Source of the DNA: Actinomadura_C sp036008685
Lineage (GTDB): Bacteria > Actinomycetota > Actinomycetes > Streptosporangiales > Streptosporangiaceae
Reading direction: 5' to 3'
Length of the DNA stretch: 64,000 nucleotides
Assembly (NCBI GenBank): GCA_036008685.1
Contig: DASYNF010000147.1
Span: 78,903-142,902 of the forward strand
The first letter of the stretch is position 1. Each line of letters starts with the position of its first letter. Shown here in pieces: positions 60,266-64,000 of the stretch. The notes beneath the pieces were generated by a model. That model was not told where the DNA came from. It saw only the letters and a list, made by a program, of their open reading frames with translations, and did not search any database. A program made the translations under genes and the position numbers.

Positions 60266-61078
60266 ATGCGACCAGCGGTGAAACCCACCGGTGATTCCGG
60301 CCAGGGAGCCGGACGCCCACCGTACGCCGCACAGCGGCAGCGGATCCTGCTTCAGACACTGCGCAGCGCGGGCCGGATCGATGTCTCGGACATGGCCGGC
60401 CGGCTCTCGGTGTCGGCCGAGTCGATCCGCAAGGATCTCACCGAGCTCGAGCGGCAGGGTCTCGTCCGCCGGGTGCACGGCGGTGCGGTGGCCGTGGAGC
60501 AGCTCTCGTTCGAACCCGCGGTGGCGGCGCGTACCGAGTACGCCGAGGAGAAGCGCAGGATCGCCCGCACGGCGCTCCGGGAGGTGCCGCACGACGGTGC
60601 CGTTCTGATCGACGCCGGCTCCACGACGGCCTGTCTCGCCGAGCTCATGCCCGCCGACCGCGACCTCGCGGTGTTCACCAGCGCCCTGACGATAGCCCTC
60701 ACCCTGCTGACGCGCCCGCGCCTGACGGTGCACACCCTGGGGGGCCGGGTCCGCAGCCGTACGAGTGCCGAGGTCGACAACTGGGCGATCCGCTCCCTGT
60801 CGGAGATCCGGGTCGACGTGGCCTTCCTCGGTACCAACGGGATCACGGTGGACCATGGCCTCAGCACACCTGATGGGTCCGAGGCCGCGGTGAAACGGCT
60901 GATGATCAAGGCCGCCCGGCGCCGGATCCTGCTGGCCGACCACAGCAAGGTGGGCCGGACCAGCCTCTTCAAGCACGGGGACCTCTCCGACATCGACCTG
61001 CTGATCACCGATACCGGCATGGCGGACGCGGACGTCCGCCGGTTCGAGGACGCGGGAGTGAAGGTTGTGCGCGCATGA
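60266..61078 (+). CDS. DeoR family transcriptional regulator
   Basis: The 270-aa regulator has a DeoR HTH ('AQRQRILLQTLRSAGRIDVSDMAGRLSVSAESIRKDLTEL' in pieces) and a sugar-phosphate-sensing DeoRC domain ('VLIDAGSTTACLAELM', 'LTVHTLGGRVRSRTSAEV', 'VAFLGTNGITVDHGLSTPDGSEAAVKRLM', 'ILLADHSKVGRTSLFKHGDLSDIDLLITD'). It should repress the operon until a sugar phosphate binds. It overlaps the following PfkB-type gene (ATGA). The start is uncertain: ATG 60266 or GTG 60278. Confidence 0.92.
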   Translation: MRPAVKPTGDSGQGAGRPPYAAQRQRILLQTLRSAGRIDVSDMAGRLSVSAESIRKDLTELERQGLVRRVHGGAVAVEQLSFEPAVAARTEYAEEKRRIARTALREVPHDGAVLIDAGSTTACLAELMPADRDLAVFTSALTIALTLLTRPRLTVHTLGGRVRSRTSAEVDNWAIRSLSEIRVDVAFLGTNGITVDHGLSTPDGSEAAVKRLMIKAARRRILLADHSKVGRTSLFKHGDLSDIDLLITDTGMADADVRRFEDAGVKVVRA

Positions 61079-62016
61079 TCGTGACAGTTACGCCGAACCC
61101 GGCCGTGGACCGGACCCTGGCGGTGGAGCGGCTGACGCACGGCGCCGTCCTGCGCGCCAGGACGAGTGGGAGCGAGCCGAGCGGAAAGGGCGTCAACGTG
61201 GCGCTCGCGCTGCGCGCGCACGGGTACGCCAGCCGTGCGGTGCTTCCCCTCGGCGGCGCCGAGGGCGCACGCCTGGAGTCCATGCTCCGGGCGACGGAGC
61301 TGGACTTCGTCGCCGTGCCCATCCACGGCGAGGTCCGTAGCAACGTCAACATCGTCGAGCCGGACGGCACGGTGACCAAGGTCAACGAGCCCGGGCCCGA
61401 GCTGTCGGCCGGTGAGCTCCGCGCCCTCCTCGAGGCCTCGGTCCACGCGGCGGCGGGGGCCGACTGGCTCGTGGCCTGCGGCAGCCTGCCCGCCGGGGCG
61501 CCGGCCACCTTCTACGCCGACCTCGTGGCGGCCGGGTCGGGTGCCTCGGCCCGCATCGCCGTCGACAGCTCGGGTCCGCCCCTGGCCGCCGCGCTCAAGG
61601 CCCGGCCGGACCTCATCAAACCCAACGCGCATGAGCTGGCCGAGGCGGCCGGCCGGGCCGTGAATACGCTCGGCGACGCCCTGGCGGCCGCCCGGCGGTT
61701 GCAGGAGCTCGGGGCCAAGGCGGTCCTGGCCAGTCTCGGCCCGGACGGAGCGATCCTCGTCGAAGGCGAGGGCGCGGTCCACGGAGAGGCGTTCGTGCCG
61801 GATCCGCGCAACACGGTCGGCGCGGGTGACGCGCTCCTGGCGGGTTTCCTCGCCGGGGGAGCCACCGGACCCGAGGCGCTGCGCGCGGCGCTCGTGTGGT
61901 CGGCGACGGCCGTCCGGCAGCCCGGCACCCTGCTGCGGGCGGACGCCGCCGGCAGCGCGGTGGAGGTCCGCCTGCACGATCGTCTGGACCCGGGGCGGCG
62001 GCTGCGTCACTCCTGA
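61075..62016 (+). CDS. PfkB family 1-phosphofructokinase-type kinase
   Basis: The 313-aa protein resembles FruK: 'TVTPNPAVDRTLAVERL' at the N-terminus, 'SEPSGKGVNVALAL' (PfkB signature 1) and 'NTVGAGDALLAGFLAGG' (catalytic Gly-Ala-Gly-Asp). The expected reaction is phosphorylation of a ketose phosphate to the 1,6-bisphosphate, the substrate of the nearby class II aldolase. Its ATG overlaps the deoR stop by four bases. It ends the operon; a gene-free 366-bp region follows. Confidence 0.9.
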   Translation: MIVTVTPNPAVDRTLAVERLTHGAVLRARTSGSEPSGKGVNVALALRAHGYASRAVLPLGGAEGARLESMLRATELDFVAVPIHGEVRSNVNIVEPDGTVTKVNEPGPELSAGELRALLEASVHAAAGADWLVACGSLPAGAPATFYADLVAAGSGASARIAVDSSGPPLAAALKARPDLIKPNAHELAEAAGRAVNTLGDALAAARRLQELGAKAVLASLGPDGAILVEGEGAVHGEAFVPDPRNTVGAGDALLAGFLAGGATGPEALRAALVWSATAVRQPGTLLRADAAGSAVEVRLHDRLDPGRRLRHS

Positions 62017-62382
62017 CGACAAGCGGTGAAGCGGCACCGGCCGGGCCCTATGAGAGTCTTGCGCCGTTCGCTGCGATATTCGCATGGGTCGTTCCGAGGC
62101 CGGGATACCGGGCGGCCGATTCGGCCGTACGGATCGTGAGTCAATGGCGCCGGGTGATATTTCAGGGATCCGCCGCCGGGCTGCGGGGAATTGACCCGCC
62201 GAGGGGGCGAGGATTCGCGGAGCCGCTGGCGGTTTCGGTCGCGAATCCGTGAGCGCGGCGCTAAATTCAGTCGGGACTGCAGTGAATTCATCCGCCGATA
62301 TTCGCAATTTACGGCTAATGCGCAATTCGGGCAGATCGTAGAATATGTGGTTATGGCGGATGCCGATCCTGAGGAGTAAGGG
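62017..62382. other. Gene-free regulatory region upstream of the MFS-type gene
   Basis: No gene is seen in these 366 bases, which are clearly AT-richer than the flanks. They hold a perfect palindrome TGCGA-TAT-TCGCA (62072-62084), a related CGATATTCGCA near 62296, an inverted repeat AATTCA/TGAATT near 62263-62287, and TAGAAT (62338-62343), a -10 candidate. GGAGTAAGGG precedes ATG 62383. This layout suggests control by a dedicated regulator. Confidence 0.5.
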
Positions 62383-63852
62383 ATGTCCGCTCCAACGCAG
62401 GCATCGCCGGTCCGACCGCCCGATCACCGTCCCGGGGCCAAGGTCCGCAGGACCCTCGCCGGCCGGCTGGCCACGGCCGCGGCCGTGGCCGTGGCGATCA
62501 CGGCCATCCCGGTGGTCACGCTCGTCGTCCCCAACACCGTCTCCTATGTGGTGGCACAAGCGCTGCGGGACCTCGCCCTGGACCCGGGGCAGGGGCCGGG
62601 CCTGGTGCGGGCCAATGGATTGGCGCTGCCGGCGCTGCTGCTCGCCGTGCCGATCTCGGCGGTCGCCGCACGCCGGATCCCGGCCTGGCTGGTTCTGCTC
62701 ACCGGGCTGCTGTGCGTGCTCGCCGGGGGGATGGCGGCCCGGTTCGCCGGCACGGTCCCCCTGATCGGAGCGGCGCGCGCCGCCCAGGGCATCGGGGCCG
62801 GCGTGATCCTGCCGGCCACGCTGGTCCTCGTCTGGGAGCGGCGTGGCCGCGTGCTGATCACCATCTGGGCCGGTCTCTTCACCGCCGCGCTCCTCCTGGC
62901 CATGCCACTCGCCATGGGCGCGGTGCCGGCCGGTCCCGCGGGATCGGGGGCGGTCACCCGGGGAGGCGGCGACTGGCGAGCGGTGCTCCAGCCCTACCCG
63001 TGGCTCATCGGCGTCGCCCTGGCCGCCCTCGCGGCCTTCGTGATCCTGCGGATCCGGGCCAAGGCCCGGCCGCTGCCGGTCCTGCGCCACACCGAGCGCA
63101 CCCAACTGCTGTTGCCGTTCGTACCGGCCGCGGGATTCGCCTTTCTCGCGGTGGTCACGACGTACGGCTGGTCACCCGGAGCCCAGCTCATCGTGGCGGG
63201 GATCGGGCTCGCCGCACTGCTGGGCCTGGCCGTGGTCGGCACCCGCAACGCCACCACGGGCAGTCCGCACGGCTTCGCGGTGGTCATCCTCACCACGGGC
63301 CTCCTGACGGCCCCCGTGGCCGCCCCGCTGACCGGGCTTCTCGGCACCCGGCTCGGGCCTCAGGGCGTCCCGCTCCTGCCCTTCGCCGGCGGAGCCGCCG
63401 CCGCGCTGGCCGGGGCGCTCGTCACCGCGCGGCTCCGGGACCGCGACTGCCGGACGGCCGTGCTCTGCGGGCACGGACTCGTCATCATCGGCGTCCTGGT
63501 CTTCCTCACCACGGACGCCACCACCGACACGTGGCTGCTCACGGTCCCCCTCGTGGCCCTCGGCGGCGGGACCGGAGCGGCCCTGGCGGGCTCGCTGCGC
63601 GGGACCGCGCTCGGCTCGGCGCTGTTCGGCGTCGCCCTGTGCTTTCCCGCCGTGCTCACCGGCTATCTCATCGTCGGCCCTCTGCAGGTCGCCAAGGTCA
63701 ACGAGGCGGTCGAGGCCGGTGGCGGGCAGCAGGACGTCGTCTACGCGCTCACGGCGGCGTTCCGGATCTGGCTCGTCCTGGCCGGTGTGATCGGTGTGGT
63801 CCTGGCGGCGGGTGCCGTCCTCGCCGCCCGCCGCCCCCCAGAACCCCGGTAG
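62383..63852 (+). CDS. MFS-type transporter
   Basis: The 489-aa protein has about 13-14 hydrophobic segments, which fits the DHA2-like MFS layout. A polar N-terminal tail of about 25 residues precedes helix 1. Loop 2-3 lacks the classic Gly-x3-Asp-Arg/Lys motif; 'ALLLAVPISAVAARRIPAW' sits in its place. 'AARAAQGIGAGVILPATLVLVWERR' resembles motif C/B of drug-proton antiporters. The substrate is unknown. ATG 62383 has GGAGTAAGGG upstream. A copy of the dispersed structured element lies 74 nt past its stop. Confidence 0.8.
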   Translation: MSAPTQASPVRPPDHRPGAKVRRTLAGRLATAAAVAVAITAIPVVTLVVPNTVSYVVAQALRDLALDPGQGPGLVRANGLALPALLLAVPISAVAARRIPAWLVLLTGLLCVLAGGMAARFAGTVPLIGAARAAQGIGAGVILPATLVLVWERRGRVLITIWAGLFTAALLLAMPLAMGAVPAGPAGSGAVTRGGGDWRAVLQPYPWLIGVALAALAAFVILRIRAKARPLPVLRHTERTQLLLPFVPAAGFAFLAVVTTYGWSPGAQLIVAGIGLAALLGLAVVGTRNATTGSPHGFAVVILTTGLLTAPVAAPLTGLLGTRLGPQGVPLLPFAGGAAAALAGALVTARLRDRDCRTAVLCGHGLVIIGVLVFLTTDATTDTWLLTVPLVALGGGTGAALAGSLRGTALGSALFGVALCFPAVLTGYLIVGPLQVAKVNEAVEAGGGQQDVVYALTAAFRIWLVLAGVIGVVLAAGAVLAARRPPEPR

Positions 63853-63926
63853 CCCCGGTAGCGCCGCCCCGCTCTGTCCCTCACGAGGGCGTGGACACCG
63901 GCCGGGAAGGGGCCCGCGAGCGGGCG

Positions 63927-63998
63927 CGCGGGGTCTGGACTGACGAGCGAGCGAGTGCGAGGAACGAGCGCTCGGGAGCGAGGAGGGAAGACCCCGCG
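63927..63998 (+). repeat. Dispersed structured element, copy C
   Basis: The outer stem CGCGGGGTC (63927-63935) pairs perfectly with GACCCCGCG (63990-63998). The inner stem CGAGTGC/GCGCTCG, with one G-U, is capped by the same GAGGAACGA loop as copy B. The 5' and 3' inner strands TGGACTGACGAGCGAG and GGAGCGAGGAGGGAA differ from copy B at one position each. The stems therefore differ in sequence from the other copies but still pair. Confidence 0.75.
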
Positions 63999-64000
63999 TC

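Overview
The window is high-GC actinobacterial DNA, most likely from Streptosporangiaceae or a near relative. The evidence is the tig-clpP1-clpP2-clpX-valS-folC-DUF4233 housekeeping order, the mycothiol-, F420- and DUF574-type proteins, frequent GTG starts, terminators without long U runs, and many apparently leaderless genes with a TANNNT hexamer 6-8 nt before the start codon. This placement is an inference from gene content only.

Layout. 1-18 kb: a truncated MscS channel, an HTH/TPR regulator, prolyl oligopeptidase, an HNH protein, an FmdB-type zinc ribbon, a cupin, ilvD, a NERD membrane protein, an amidase, malQ with a coding minisatellite, and pepN. 18-23 kb: a thioredoxin-fold protein, then a nickel ECF transporter operon (nikM-nikN-nikQ-nikO) behind a palindrome that matches the Nur box, followed by a CooC-like ATPase and rpiB. 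23-28.5 kb: a SpoIIE-type phosphatase, a GH20 hexosaminidase and a secreted ExeM-type nuclease. 28.7-34 kb: a three-gene formate dehydrogenase operon on the minus strand. Its catalytic subunit is a selenoprotein: an in-frame UGA is followed by a SECIS hairpin. It is divergent from an F420-dependent oxidoreductase.

35-39 kb is the accessory region. Tandem relics of integrative elements sit at a tRNA-Gly gene: an 88-bp duplication of the tRNA 3' half plus its terminator, an integrase C-terminal stump, a GntR/UTRA fragment and one HEAT-like cargo gene. A tRNA-Pro gene follows. 40-55 kb is mainly core: aldo/keto reductase, tig, clpP1, clpP2, clpX, valS, folC and DUF4233, with a Gly/Pro/Tyr-rich membrane protein, an MDMPI-type protein and a DUF574 methyltransferase. 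55-62 kb is a sugar-catabolic island: a class II aldolase divergent from an FGGY kinase, an ABC importer (ATPase, permease, lipoprotein), a DeoR regulator and a PfkB kinase. Together they suggest import of a sugar, two phosphorylations and aldol cleavage. An MFS-like transporter ends the window.

The least explained feature is a dispersed structured element with three copies (7220-7279 minus, 28548-28619 plus, 63927-63998 plus). Each lies in sense orientation 40-75 nt downstream of a stop codon. The loops are conserved, while the outer stem (three copies) and the inner stem (two copies) change sequence but keep pairing, which is the signature of a conserved RNA or DNA structure.
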